A stretch of 64,000 nt of DNA from Stigmatella ashevillena (GTDB taxonomy: Bacteria; Myxococcota; Myxococcia; Myxococcales; Myxococcaceae), in NCBI RefSeq assembly GCF_028368975.1, contig NZ_JAQNDM010000001.1, forward strand, positions 806,001-870,000, given 5' to 3'. The notes under the pieces are model-generated. The model did no database searches and was not told the origin of the DNA. It saw nothing but the letters and a program-made list of their open reading frames with translations. Shown here piece after piece: positions 1-12,400 of this stretch. Position 1 is the first letter of the stretch. Each line of letters begins with the position of its first letter. The translations under genes and the position numbers were made by a program.

Positions 1-3000
1 CGCCTGCACGCCCATCCGAGCGGCCAGCGTCTCCTGACAGAAGCGTTGTCCTCCGACCCTCAGCAGGCCTCCTTCGCGGAAGGTCCGCAGCAGCCATCGC
101 CGGGCGATCCGATCCAGTTCCTCAAGCGCCTGCCGTGAGGCGGCGACATCGAACGATGGCTCCACCGCAAGCGCGGCGCTGACCTGCTCGAGTGGCTCAA
201 ACAACTTGCGTGGATCGGGGCGCTGCCGAGGCGCGGCGAGTCCCAGTGCAGCGAGCGCTTGCTCCGTTCCCTTGAACATCACGACCTGCTCCAGGGACGC
301 GGAGACACAAGCATCGATCGCGGCCATGCCCTCCGCGGGTGCGATCGACTGAATCCCCAACGCGGCGATTTTCCGCTCATACGCGTCGACGGTGGCGGCT
401 GCCCCGTAGCGGACCCAGTACCCCAGGTTGATCAGCTTCACGGGCGGTCCACCCGCCGCGCTCCAGGCGAGCGCATACGCGTCCTGGAAGGCCGAAGCCG
501 CGGCGTAGGCACCGAACCCCGGATCGCCGGACAAGGACTGCGTCGAGGAGATGCACAGCACGAAGTCGAGCGCCTCTCCCGCGATGGCGTCACGGAGGAC
601 CTGCATCCCCGCCACCTTCGGCGCAAGAACCGTGCTCCAGTCATCCTCCGTCAGCTCAGCAACGCGCGCGATACGGATGGAGACCGCGGACTGGATGACG
701 CCGTTGAGAGCACCGAACCTGCGGCGCGTGGCCTCCATCACCGCACGGACGCTCTCGACTTCACTGACGTCACCGCGCAGATACACGACCTCTCCGCCCA
801 ACTGGCCAATCTCGTTCAGCTGCTCACGCTGTCGCGTTGTGGGCTCGCTGCGGCCCACCAGCACGATGCGTGCGTGTGCGACACGGGCAAGATGCCGAGC
901 GACCTCAAGCCCGACTCCTCCCCCCCCACCGAAGATGAGATACACGCCTCGCTCTCGGAAGGGCGAGCCCGGGGGCACGGACACATCGATCCTCCGCAGC
1001 GACGGCGCCAATCGCAGAGCGCCACGGTACGCCACGCCATGGAATCCGGGAGCGTGCCGCTCTCGGACGAGACGACGTGCCAGTGCACCAACCTCCGCCG
1101 CGCCGAGTGCGCTCAACGGCTTTTCGACATCCACCATGACGACAGCCAGGTGAGGATGCTCGTGCGCGAGGGTCCGGCCGACGCCCCAGAGGGCTGCACC
1201 GAACGGTTGGAGATGATCGCCGGGGCTCGCCCGTTGCGCGCCGGTCGTCACGATGAGGAGCTCGGAGAGACCCTCCAGTTTGCCGAGCGCGGCGAGGGCC
1301 CCCAACAACCGCGCGAGCGCGAGGAGCCCGTGCTGCTGCGCCGCTGCCAGGACACGCACATCGCCCAGCTCGGCTGGCGCAAGCTGCGCGCCTCCGAAAA
1401 AGAGGATTCGTCGCGGAGCTGGCAAGTCCCGCAGCGCTACCTTGAAATCCGTGCCGGATTCGAGGAACGAGGCCTCGCCAAGCACCAGGGCATTCGCGGC
1501 CGTACGGCCGTTGGGCGCGTGGACGATGAGGGTCGAAGTGCTGCCATCCTCCCCATTCATCCCCAGCGGTTCGGGCGCGGCGATCCACTCGGGCTGAAGG
1601 AGGAAATCGACCTTCGGCCTCTCCGGTCGTGGCGCCCCCCAGAGCCGCTCTCCCTGGAACGGATACGTCGGCAACGCCACGCGATGCGGTACGGCGCCGG
1701 TCCAAAGGCGACTGAAGTCCACCTCCACGCCCGCGGTCCACAAGCGGGCGATCTGCCCGAGATCCCGACGGTCCATCGCCAGCTTCACGAGATCGCTGGC
1801 CGTGACCTTGTCACTCAATCCTCCGAGCACCTGGGCTGCGTCACGTGCCTGGCCGCGGTAAACACCGGGATGCGATTCATCCACCGCCGCAGCAGCAAGA
1901 GCGGCGCGCAGCTCCGCCAGAGTGGTGCATACAATGGCGCAACGATGCTCCGCCTCTTGGCGTGCCTGCATCGTCACCGCGACGGCGTCGCAGCGAAGTG
2001 AATCGCCCTCGAGTGACCCTTCCAATTTGCCAAGGTACGCTCGAAGCGCTCGTTCATCGCGGGCCGAGATCGGCACAATCACTGGCGCGACCTCACGCAC
2101 TTCCTCGCGCGAGGGCGCCTCCTCGACGACCACGTGGCAGTTGGTTCCACTGAAGCCGAACGAACTGATGGCAGCGCGAAGCGGCGCGCCCTCGGTCTCC
2201 CAGCGTCTCGGTTCCCGATTGACGTAGAAGGGACTGTCGGCGAAGTCGATCCGCTCGTTCTCCTTCTCCGCGTGTAATGTCGGAAAGAGCGTCCGACGGC
2301 GCAGGGAGAGCAGGCACTTGATCAGCCCTGCTACCCCGGCAGCGCCGGTGGTATGCCCGATGTTGCCCTTGACCGAGCCAATCGCGCAGAAGCCCCTCTT
2401 CGGGGTTTGCTCACGAAACGCGGCGGTCAACGCGGCAACTTCAATGGGGTCGCCGAGCGGCGTCCCCGTTCCGTGCGCTTCGACGAAGCCAATTGACTCG
2501 GGAGAGATGCCGTGACGGCGATAGACATCGAGTAGGAGCGCCTTTTGGGCGTCGAAGCTCGGCGCGGTGATACCGTTGGTCCGCCCATCGTGGTTCACAC
2601 CCGAGCCTCGGATCACTCCGTGGATGGGATCTCCGTCGCGCAGGGCAGCCTCGAGGGGCTTCAAGACGACGACACCAACGCCGTCGCCCACGGCGATCCC
2701 GTCCGCGTCCGCGGCGAACGGCCGACACAGCCCTCTCGGCGACAGGATGCCCGCCTGGCTCATCATCGCGAAGGTCAGTGGGTTCAGGAAGAGCGTCACC
2801 CCTCCGGCGATCATGAGATCCGCTTCCCCCTCGCGCAGCTTGCGGCACGCCTCATGGACCGCGACCAGTGACGAGGAGCATGCGGTATCAATCGTCAGCA
2901 CCGGCCCCTTCAAGTCGAGGAAGTAGGCAATGCGCGCGGCGAGGATCGATCCCGTGTTACCGATCAACGCGCCCGCGAGCCGACCCTCAAGGGCGGAAGG

Positions 3001-3402
3001 TTGGAGGAGAGACTGGTATTCGTTCCCCGTCACCCCTGCGATGACACCACAGCGCAGCGAGCGACTTCGATTGGCATGGCCGGACTCCTCCAGTGCGGCC
3101 CAAGCGGTCTCAAGGAAAAGCCGCTGCTGGGGATCCATGACCTCCGCTTCACGCGGAGAGATCTGGAAGAACGCTGCATCGAAGCGCTCGACATCGTCGA
3201 TGAAGCCACCCCATTTGCTGCGGCTGCGCCCATGGGCTCCGCGCTCGTCGTAATGAGCGGCAACGTCCCAACGCGAAGGAGGAACTTCGCTCACCGAGCA
3301 GCGTCCTGCCAAGAGGGCCTCCTCGAACTGACGGGCATCCCGCGCTCCGGCAAAGCGGCAGGCGAGGCCAACCACGGCCACCGCGCCATCCGCCGTCGGA
3401 GC
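1..3402 (-). other. PKS module 8: KS-KR-(start of probable cMT), cut by window edge
   Basis: KS8 (about 3402-2115) has Cys at 2880 in D-T-A-C-S-S-S and intact A-H-G-T-G-T and N-I-G-H. KR8 has G-G-G-G-G-V-G near 930 and intact S-S-T...A-Y-A-A. Its S-I-R-I-A stretch (about 680-700) lacks the Asp found in the other four KRs, so it is predicted A-type with opposite hydroxyl configuration. Bases 330-1 encode A-L-E-E-L-D-R-I-A-R and following helices. These resemble the N-terminal part of the C-methyltransferases in modules 2 and 5, so a cMT probably follows outside the window. Confidence 0.8.
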
Positions 3403-6400
3403 GCTCGCGTGGCCTGACCTCTGTGCCGAAACGGTCCTCGGCGCATCGGGCGTGGGAACACGGGGGCTCAGCTTCGCGATGTATCGAGCAAGAGCGCTGA
3501 TGCTCGGGTGATCGAAGAGGGTCTCCAGGCCGAGTTCGATCTGCAGCGAGCGACTGACGCGCTCGATCAACCTCAGTCCCTGCAAAGAGCCAACGCCGAT
3601 ATCGGAGAAGGCTGCCTCCCGGTCGAGTCGCTCGGCGGGAATCTCCAGCACCTCGGTTGCGAGGGTGACGAGGCTTCGCTCGATTGCGCTCACATCCACC
3701 GTGGCCCTGTTCTCACCAACCGGCCGGGTGCGGCCCTTCGGGGGAACGGGGGCCGGTGGTCCTCCTGAATACGGCGGTGCATTCTCCAGCCGTGCGAGGT
3801 TCTTCGCTTCAAGCGATCCGGTTGACACCCCGTCAACCCGAGTGGCGACGATCAACAGGTAACGGAAAAACCCCTCGGAGAGCGTCAGCCCGAAGTTGTG
3901 CCAACCTCGGTGCTCGGGTTCGAGCGGCGTCAGCTCGGGATGGCGCTCACGGAGTTCCCGCAGATGGCCCTCGAAGTCCGGATCATGCAGGAAGTTGGCG
4001 ACCTCCCGGCTGGCATCGAGGACCTGCTCAACCTCGAAGCCATGCCGAGCCAGGACACGAGCGAACTGCGGCTGCGTCGGCGTGAACTGTCCGAGACGTG
4101 CGGCGCGCACGTCAACCGCCGTCATGGCGACGACGTCGGCGAGCAGCAGACGCCCACCCACTCGCAGATGCCGGGCGAGGTTCCCGAAGAGTCCGTCCTT
4201 GTCCTCGATGTGGAACGTCACCTCGAACCCGAGCGCGGCGTCGTACATCTCGGGAAGCTCGTCGCGGGAACTGTCGCGGCACAGCAGGCGCACACGTCCC
4301 GCGACGTTGGCCGCAGCGGCGTTCTGCTGACCGAGCCGGAGTTGACTCGGCGCCAGCGAGTAGCCGTCGCACCGGAGATGTGGGTAGCGGGAAGCAAGAC
4401 CGATCAGATCCGTGCCGTATCCGCACCCCATATCGAACACGGAGGTGGCCTGATGGAAATCGACAGCGGCGAACAGGCGTTCTTTCGCCTCACGTTGGGC
4501 GATCGTCGCGCGCGCGAGGTGCTCGCGGTTGCGCTCCGGCTCCACGTAGGAGAGGAGCCACGAGAACCCCTTCATCGGCTCTGACAGCGGGGCGAAGTTC
4601 AGGTGCAAGCCATCCCCACCGCGCTCGGCAGAGAAAAAGGTCGCGAGACGGTCATAGTAGGTAGCCACCGCCGACCCCGGCTTCTTCGCACTCTCGACAA
4701 CGGGGGGGGCATCGACCCAGCAACGGATCTTCTCGAAGGGATGGCCCGGGAGTGAGACGCGCTCGACGGCCACGCCTCCAAGGAGCTGCGACCAATCGAG
4801 TTCCACCCCTCCACACCACGACTCGGCAAGGCGCGCCAGCACCGTCGGCTCGGCGCGACGCGTGAACAGCGCTTGGAGATCATGCGGTGCGGTATGCGCG
4901 GTGGTGTCAGCGCGGCCCCGAACGTGTGGGATGGTGATGATTCCCCCACTGGCGAACGATTCGAGCGCGTCCGCGAGCTCAAGGGACGTGGAGACGACGA
5001 ACGCCGCCCGATGCGCGAACGCCTCACGGCCCACCTGGAGCGTCCAGGCGATGTCCGCGAGCCGGGAGCTACCCGGGAGGCGGACCTTGTCCGCAAGCTC
5101 AAGCGCCATCGTGCGCAGGGCCTCCTCGCTCCGCCCCGAGAGCACGATCAGCTCAGGACGCACGGCAGGGGGCTGGGAGTTTGGTCGATGCCTCCCTTCT
5201 TCGACAAGGAGGTGCGCGGACACGCCGCCCGCGCCGAGTGAAGTGATCGCTGCTCGCAGGGGTGTGTTCGTCGGAGCCGACCAGGGCGCCGCATCACGCT
5301 GAAGCCGGAACGGAGAGCCCTCGAGTGAGATCTCAGGATTGAGCTCGTCGGCGACGAGGGTCGGGAGGAATTCGGCACGCGTCATCTGCAACAGCACCTT
5401 CGTGAGTTGCGCGATGCCCGAGGCCGCCTCCATGTGACCAAGGTTCGCCTTCAACGAGCCAATTGCCGCAGGCACTGAGGGCTGGAGGGAGCCGACCGCG
5501 CGAATCAGGGAGGTCCACTCCGCCGCATCTACCGCCTCGGAGCCAATGGCTTGCGCCTCCCAGTAGCCCACGGTGCGCAGATCAATCCCCGCCTCCTGCG
5601 CGACCCGACGGATGAGACTCGCCTGTGTATCGGGCGAAGGAAGGAGATAGGCATTCGTCCGCCCACTGTGCGCGATTCCAGAGCCAAGGATCGAACCGAG
5701 AATCCGGTCGCCGTCGCGAAGCGCTCGCGACAGGGGCTTGAGGAGCACGGCCCCTACCCCCTCGCCCGGAATGAAGCCCTCTCCTCCGTTCGCGAAGACT
5801 CCACGAGCGGATGACGCCACCAGACGGTTGCGGCACATCCGGAGGTACTTGCTCGGGTGCAGGTAGAGGTTCGCCCCCCCAACGACCGCCACTTCACAGG
5901 AGCCGTGGAGCAGGCTCTCGCGCGCCTCGTGAAGCGCGACCAGCGCCGACGAGCAAGCCGTGTCAATGGCGAGACTGGGTCCCGTGAAGTCGAACCAGTG
6001 GGAGATCCGGTTCGCGAGACTGAAGAACGTGCTGTCTGCCGGCGCGTCCGGCTGCGCATGGGCGGTGACGAGCGGATAGGTCATCGACGTCACGCCGATG
6101 AAGACCCCCACACGATCCTTCGCGAGCTTCCGCCTCGGAATGGCGGCGTTCTCCAACAACCGCCAAACCACCTCAAGGAGGATGCGCTCTTCTGGATTCA
6201 TCCACCGGGCTTCGACCGGTGTGATGCCGAAGAAGTACGGATCGAAGCAATCCACATCGGTCAGGAAGGCCCCCAACCGGCAGTAGATGTCGTGTTGGGC
6301 GGAGGCATTCCAGCGCTCGGCTGGGATCTCGCGGATGGACTTCTTGCCCTCACGAAGGTTGGCCCAGAGCAGGTCCATGTCGTCGGCATCCGGGTACCGC

Positions 6401-9400
6401 CCGGCGACGCCGATGATGGCGATGGGCTCGGAGGCGTGCGCCGACCGAGATGCCAAGGGCTGAATCAGCACCGGAGCCGATACGGACTCTCCGCGCAATG
6501 GACTGGTCTCCGCGGCCGCAGTAGGCGTTGGGGAGTTCACGATCGCCACGGGACGACGCTCGCTCAGCATCGCCGCGAGTTCACTTGGGGAACGTGCATC
6601 CAGGAAAAGGGTCATGGGGAGCACGCCATAGAGTTGCTCAAGGCGCCGCCGCAGCCTGCGCAACATGATGGAGTCAGCGCCAAGCTCGTCGAACGGAGCC
6701 GTCGCATCAACCGACCCGCTGGTCATGCCGAACTCGGCCGCGACCGCCTGAAGAACACTCTCGAGCACCGAGGCATGGAGCACTTGAGCTGACGGTCCAT
6801 CGACCCGCGAGACTGGAGACGGCACCGGGCTCCCGGGGCTCCCTCCTCGAGAGGCTTCGCGCTCGCCCGTCGAGGACTCCTTCCATCCAGCCTCCGCCAT
6901 GGCCGCCGCTACCCGTACACGCTCGCCGCTAAAGACGACATACGTGCTGCCAGAGAGCGTGAGCACGCTGTCGAGCAGAGCCGTTCCCTCTTGGTCGGAC
7001 AGCGGCTCGATGCCTTCCGCGCGCGCGATCTCCATCAGTTCGCTCGACGGCCGCATCCCGCCGTCACGCCAGAAGGGCCAAGCAATCGACCGTGTCATCC
7101 CCCGGCGCTCCCCGCGCTCCACCCGGTGCGTCCTCACACGGGCGAACTCGTCGAGGAAGCGGTTGGCGAAGGCATAGTCCGCTTGCCCGGCATTGCCGAC
7201 GATGGATGTCAGCGAGGAGAAGAGCACGAAGAACTCGAGTGGCTCGTTGGACGTTGCCTCGTCCAGATGGAGGCACCCAAAAACCTTCGGCGCCATCACC
7301 GCTTCCAGTTCCTCGCGGGTCTTGTTTCGGACGAGAGAATCCCGGACGACCCCAGCGAGATGAACGACTCCCGCGATCCCACCGAACTGTCGGCGTGCCT
7401 CCACGACCAGCCCATCCACGTCCGTCCTGCGCGCGACGTCAGCAACGAGGTAGACAGCGTCGGCGCCCAACTGCCGGAGTTCATCGAGCTGAGCGCTTAT
7501 CCGCGCGTTCAGGGGCGACCTTCCCGCGAGAATCAGTCGGCGAGCACCTCGAGTCACCAAGTGGCGCGCCACCCTGCTGCCGAGCGCTCCAGCCCCCCCT
7601 ATCAGGAGGAACGCGCGATCGGATGAGAACCGCGGGGCCTGGAGTCCGGTATCCCCCACCGGGCGGAGCGCGCGCGCGAAACAGCCGTCCGGAGCGAGCC
7701 ATGCCTCGCTCACGCCTTCTGCCCACAGTTCGCGCCACAGCGCATCGACCAAGCCCGCATGGGGTAGCCCGTCGAGTCCCAGAGCCTTCCAATGCCAGAG
7801 AGAACTCTCCCGTTGCAGCGTCCGGATCAACGCTGCGCATGCAGCCGCCTCAGGGGCCCTGTCGTGAACGACCAGCGTTCGAACAGCGCCACGCTCTCGG
7901 CGACGCTGCAGGGCCCGGCCCCAGGCCATGAGCGACCGAGCTCCACGGTCAAGGCGGTGCTCCAGCGTCATCCCCTCACACTCGGTGGTCCAGAGGTGAA
8001 ACACCGCAGCCGGAGGCTCACCCAATGCATCGAGCAGGGTGGTGTACGACTCTGGATGGCGAGGATCGAGCCGTACGATGCGGGCGGCCGCATCCAACTG
8101 GAATCGCTCTCCCACCACGACACGCCACGCAATGGGAGCCTCGACGCCGTCGCGCCGGGCTCGCTCAACCACCGCGGCTCGAAGCTCCTCGTTCCCTCCA
8201 AAGAGCACGACGCTCCCATTCAACCGGCTGGAGGAATTCACTGCGGGGGTCCGCACCCAGACGGGCTCGAACAGCGCCTGCACAGACGGAGCGGACGTGG
8301 GCCTCGCCTGCGCGAGTGGCTGCGCGGCCGTGATCCAATGCCGCTCACCCTGGAGCGGATACGTCGGCAGAAGGATCATGCGACCTCCTCTCTGCTGCGG
8401 GAGTCCACGCCAGTCAATCCTTGTCCCCGCGCACCACAGGCTCGCCAGACGCGCGAGCGCGTCAACGGTCCGGCCACGAGCAACAAGCGTCTCGACTTCC
8501 GCGTCCGCACGCGCGGTACCTCGGTCGATCCGTCCACGCATCAGTCCACTTCGATCTCCTGCCGCCCAGCGATCGAGCGCCGACAGCAATTCCGCGCGAC
8601 CCCGAGCCACGAAGGCCAACCGGTCCTCCATCTCCTCACGGCCGTTCTGCAGCGTGTAGGAGAGGTCACGCAGGGAGACGTGCGGCTTCGAGGCAACAAA
8701 CTCACGCAGCCGACCCACCATCTCCCCGAGACGCTCCTCATTCCGTGCCGAGAGTGCAATTAGCCAGGGTCCATCGTCATGCACGTCGTCCCCTCGCCTC
8801 ACGTACTCCTCTACGACAACGTGCGCGTTCGTCCCGCTGAAGCCAAAGGAGCTGATCGCCGCGCGGCGGCGGCCTCCATCGGGGCGCTCCCACCGCCGGA
8901 GTTCCGTGTTGACGAAGAACGGACTCTCGCCGAAGCGGATGTGCCCATTGGGCTGCGTGAAGTGAAGCGAGGGAGGCAGCTGCTCGTGCTCCAACGACTT
9001 GAGCACCTTGAGGAGGCCAGCGATCCCCGCCGCCGTGGCGGCGTGTCCGATGTTGCCCTTGATGGATCCGATGGCACAGAATTGCCGTTCCTCGGTGAAC
9101 GCCTCAAAGGACTGCGTCAGCGCGTCGAGTTCAATCGGGTCGCCCAGGCGTGTCCCCGTGCCATGCGCCTCCACATATTGGAACGTTCGAGGATTGAGAC
9201 CCCATGCGCGGTAGACGGAGCGCTCAAGTTCCGCCTGCGCCTGCATGCTCGGCGCGGTGAGACCGTAGGTGCGCCCGTCTTGGTTAACCCCTGAGCCGAG
9301 GACGACCGCATGGATGGTGTCACCGTCGCGCTCGGCAAGTTCAAGCGGCTTGAGCACCACAACACCCACGCCCTCGCCAGGGACGAAGCCGTCCGCGCTG

Positions 9401-12400
9401 TCATCGAAGGCCTTGCAGCGCCCGTCGGGCGAGAGCATCTCCGCGTTGCTTGCCATGATGTGGAAGGCGGGCGTGACACCCACGTAGACGCCACCCGCGA
9501 GGGCCATGTCGCACTCGCCGGTGCGGAGGCTCTCGCATGCCAGGTGCAGAGCAACCAGTGACGAGGAGCACGCCGTATCCACCGCAATGCTCGGTCCGCG
9601 CAGATCGAGGAAGTACGAAATGCGAGAGGCGATCACGGAGGCAGCGTTGCCCCAGAACGCCTGTGCATGCATGTTCGCGCCGTGGTCTCGAAGCAGCGTC
9701 CGGTAGTCGCCGGGATCGCAGCCCACGAAGACGCCGCAGCGCGCGGAGGTGGGACGCCGAACCGCGTGCCCAGCACCCTCCAGGGCCTTCCAGCACTCCG
9801 CCAAGAAGAGGCGCTGCTGAGGATCGGTGAGCGCCGCTTCCTTCGGAGCCATGCGGAAGAACGAAGCATCGAAGCGATCGATGCCATCGAGGAAGCCTCC
9901 CCACTTGCTGTAGGTCTTACCGAACTGACCCCGCCGCTCGTCGAAGTGGGCACGCCAATCCCACCGCTCCGGGGGAACCTCGGTGATCGCGCTGCGGCCA
10001 GCAGCGAGGTTGTCCCAGAGCGCGTCGAGGTCCGCCGCCCCCGGGAATTGCCCGGACATACCGATGATGGCGATGGGACCTTCATACCGCGTGGACGGTC
10101 TGACCGTTGGCGAGGGGAATGTCTCCATGGCCTTCACACTCTCCTCGCGTGACCGCTGCGGCGGATCCAGGCGCACCACCACTTTGCCGATGTTCTTTCT
10201 CTCCTGGAGGAATGCGTATGCGGCGCCCACATCGGCGAAATCGAAGACCCGTGCGACCGTCGGGCGCACTCGGCCAGTGGCCAGATCCTCCGCCATTGCC
10301 TCCAGTGCCTCGGTGAGGCGCTCTGCTCGCTCATCACCCAACCGAGACATGTCGATGCTGACAAAGGATTGGTTGGAGCCCCACCGCGAGAGATCGAGAC
10401 GACCGTGGGTCTTGAGGCCCGCCATTGCCAGCTCGATGTAGCGGCCGCCCGGGGCGAGCAGGTCGATGCCCTTCTGAATGGCGTCACCCCCTAGCGTGTT
10501 GATCACCACGTCCATGCCCCGTCCAGCGCTCAACTCGCGCGCCCGGACGGAGAAGTCCTCCGTCCTGTAGTTGATCGCATGGTGAGCACCGACGTCGCGC
10601 AAGTACTCCAACTTCTCCGCGGAGCCCGCCGTGGCAAAGAGCTCGGCTCCCGCGCGCAGGGCCATCTGCATGCCAAAGAGTCCCGCGCCTCCCGCAGCCG
10701 TCTGGATGAGCACGCGGTCTCCGCGACGCACACGTCCCAGCTCAAGCGCCTCGCGCATGGTGGTGTAGGCCACGGGCGACGCGGCGGCCTCCTCGAAGGT
10801 CACGTTGTCCGGCTTTCGGACCACGAACGCAGCGGGCACGCAGACCTCGGCAGCGTGGCCTCCGTACCGGCGGCCGGTGAGGGCGATCACCTCGTCCCCC
10901 GCGCGCCACCGCGTCACGTTCGAACCCACATTGCTCACCGTTCCCGCGACCTCGAAGCCCGGGGTGAACGGATAGTCCGGCATCGTTGGATACAGGCCCT
11001 GGATACACAGCAGGTCGCCAAAGTTCAGGCCGAAGGCGCGCACGCGGATCTGGACCTCCTCTGCTCCGGGCGAGCGCGACACCAATCGACGCACTTGGAC
11101 TCGCTCCAGGCCCGGCCCCAACAGCACCACGGATGGCACACCTCCCTCGACATCCTCGGGCAGCGGCATGGAGACGGGCGGCACGGCTGGCGATGGGCTC
11201 GCGGAGATAACGGGCGGCACGTGAGGCGCCGGGGCGCCAAGCTTCTTCTCCAATGCATCACGGTGCGTGCGGCAGAGAGCGCGCGCCAGCCCCGTGATGT
11301 CTGGATGATCGAACAGCGTCGTCGGTTTGATCCGGATGCCCAGCACCTCACTCAGGCGGCTGACGACCTCCACACCAGTGATCGAATCGACACCGTACTC
11401 GGCGAATGGCCGCCGCGGATCGATCACCTCGTCGTTGATCCCGAGTGCCCCCATGACGCAGGTGATCATCAACGCCGTCACTTGGCGCTCAAGATCATCC
11501 TCGTGCATGGCCGCAACCGCCGCCACGGGGGGCCGCGATGCAATAGTGTCCACCTCCACGGGCTCGGACATCGGAGCGCGCGAGACGTGTCGCACGAGCT
11601 CGCCATCACTCTCGCCGACGATCACATCCTGCGGGAAAGCCTCCAGCTCCTCGAGGCCGGGAGTACAGAGACTGAAGGTGCGCCGGAAGCCCGTTTCACG
11701 TAGCAGGGCTCGCCACATCAGCACGCTCAGCAGAGGCCCGCCCTTGAGGCGCTCCTCCTCCTCTTCATACGACCACCAGCCCTTGAGCAGACCAAAGGTG
11801 ATCGTCAGGAAGTCCTGGTTGCGCGTGCCCTCGCTCAGGATGAGCCAGCCCCCGCGACGCAAGAGGTCATGGGCGCCCGTCACTGCCCGCCTCACGGACC
11901 GGGTCGCGTGGAAGACGTTGGTGCCAAGGATCAAATCGAATGAGCCAATCTCGAACCCCTGCTCCTCCGGAGCGCGCTCGACATCGAGTGTGCCGAATCG
12001 CACGAACGGGTGTCGCGCCGCGAAAGCACGTCTGCCCAACTGCACGAAGGCGTCGGACACGTCGGTGTAGTGGTACTCGATCCGCGAGGCGACGGCCTCC
12101 AAGGCCGGGAGCACGAATGCTGTCGCCGACCCAGTGCCTGCCCCCACTTCGAGGATACGCACCCGTTGCTCGGGGGAGCGTTGGGCAGCGAGCGCGGTGA
12201 CACGCGCCGCGACGGCGACCGCGGTCGCGCGGTGGAAGTGATCGAGCGTCGCGTTCTTGTACACCGGCTCAACCAACTCCATCCGGCCGTTCGGGAAGAG
12301 CGCCTCCGTGCCCAGCTTCTCGCCTCGGACGACGGCGACGAAGGCATCGAGACACGCCCACGCGAGTTCCAGTTGTGGCTTCACCGCCGGGTACGCGGCG

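Noticed and set aside
259-2001. Long plus-strand open frame (580 codons) opposite the PKS
   Set aside because: It is antisense to KS8/KR8 codons, begins with TTG, is rich in Arg/His/Gln without any domain, and is typical of frames opposite GC-rich coding DNA.
10085-10170. Possible gene boundary between the ER of module 5 and KS6 (an internal Met lies in the linker)
   Set aside because: The linker reads through without a stop in the common frame, so it is an inter-module linker.
10579-11703. Plus-strand frame of 374 codons; similar ones at 7792-8763, 12010-13209, 29473-30882 and 34414-35481
   Set aside because: All mirror in-phase PKS domains on the other strand (ER, KR, MT, KS and FT) and show no recognisable protein features.
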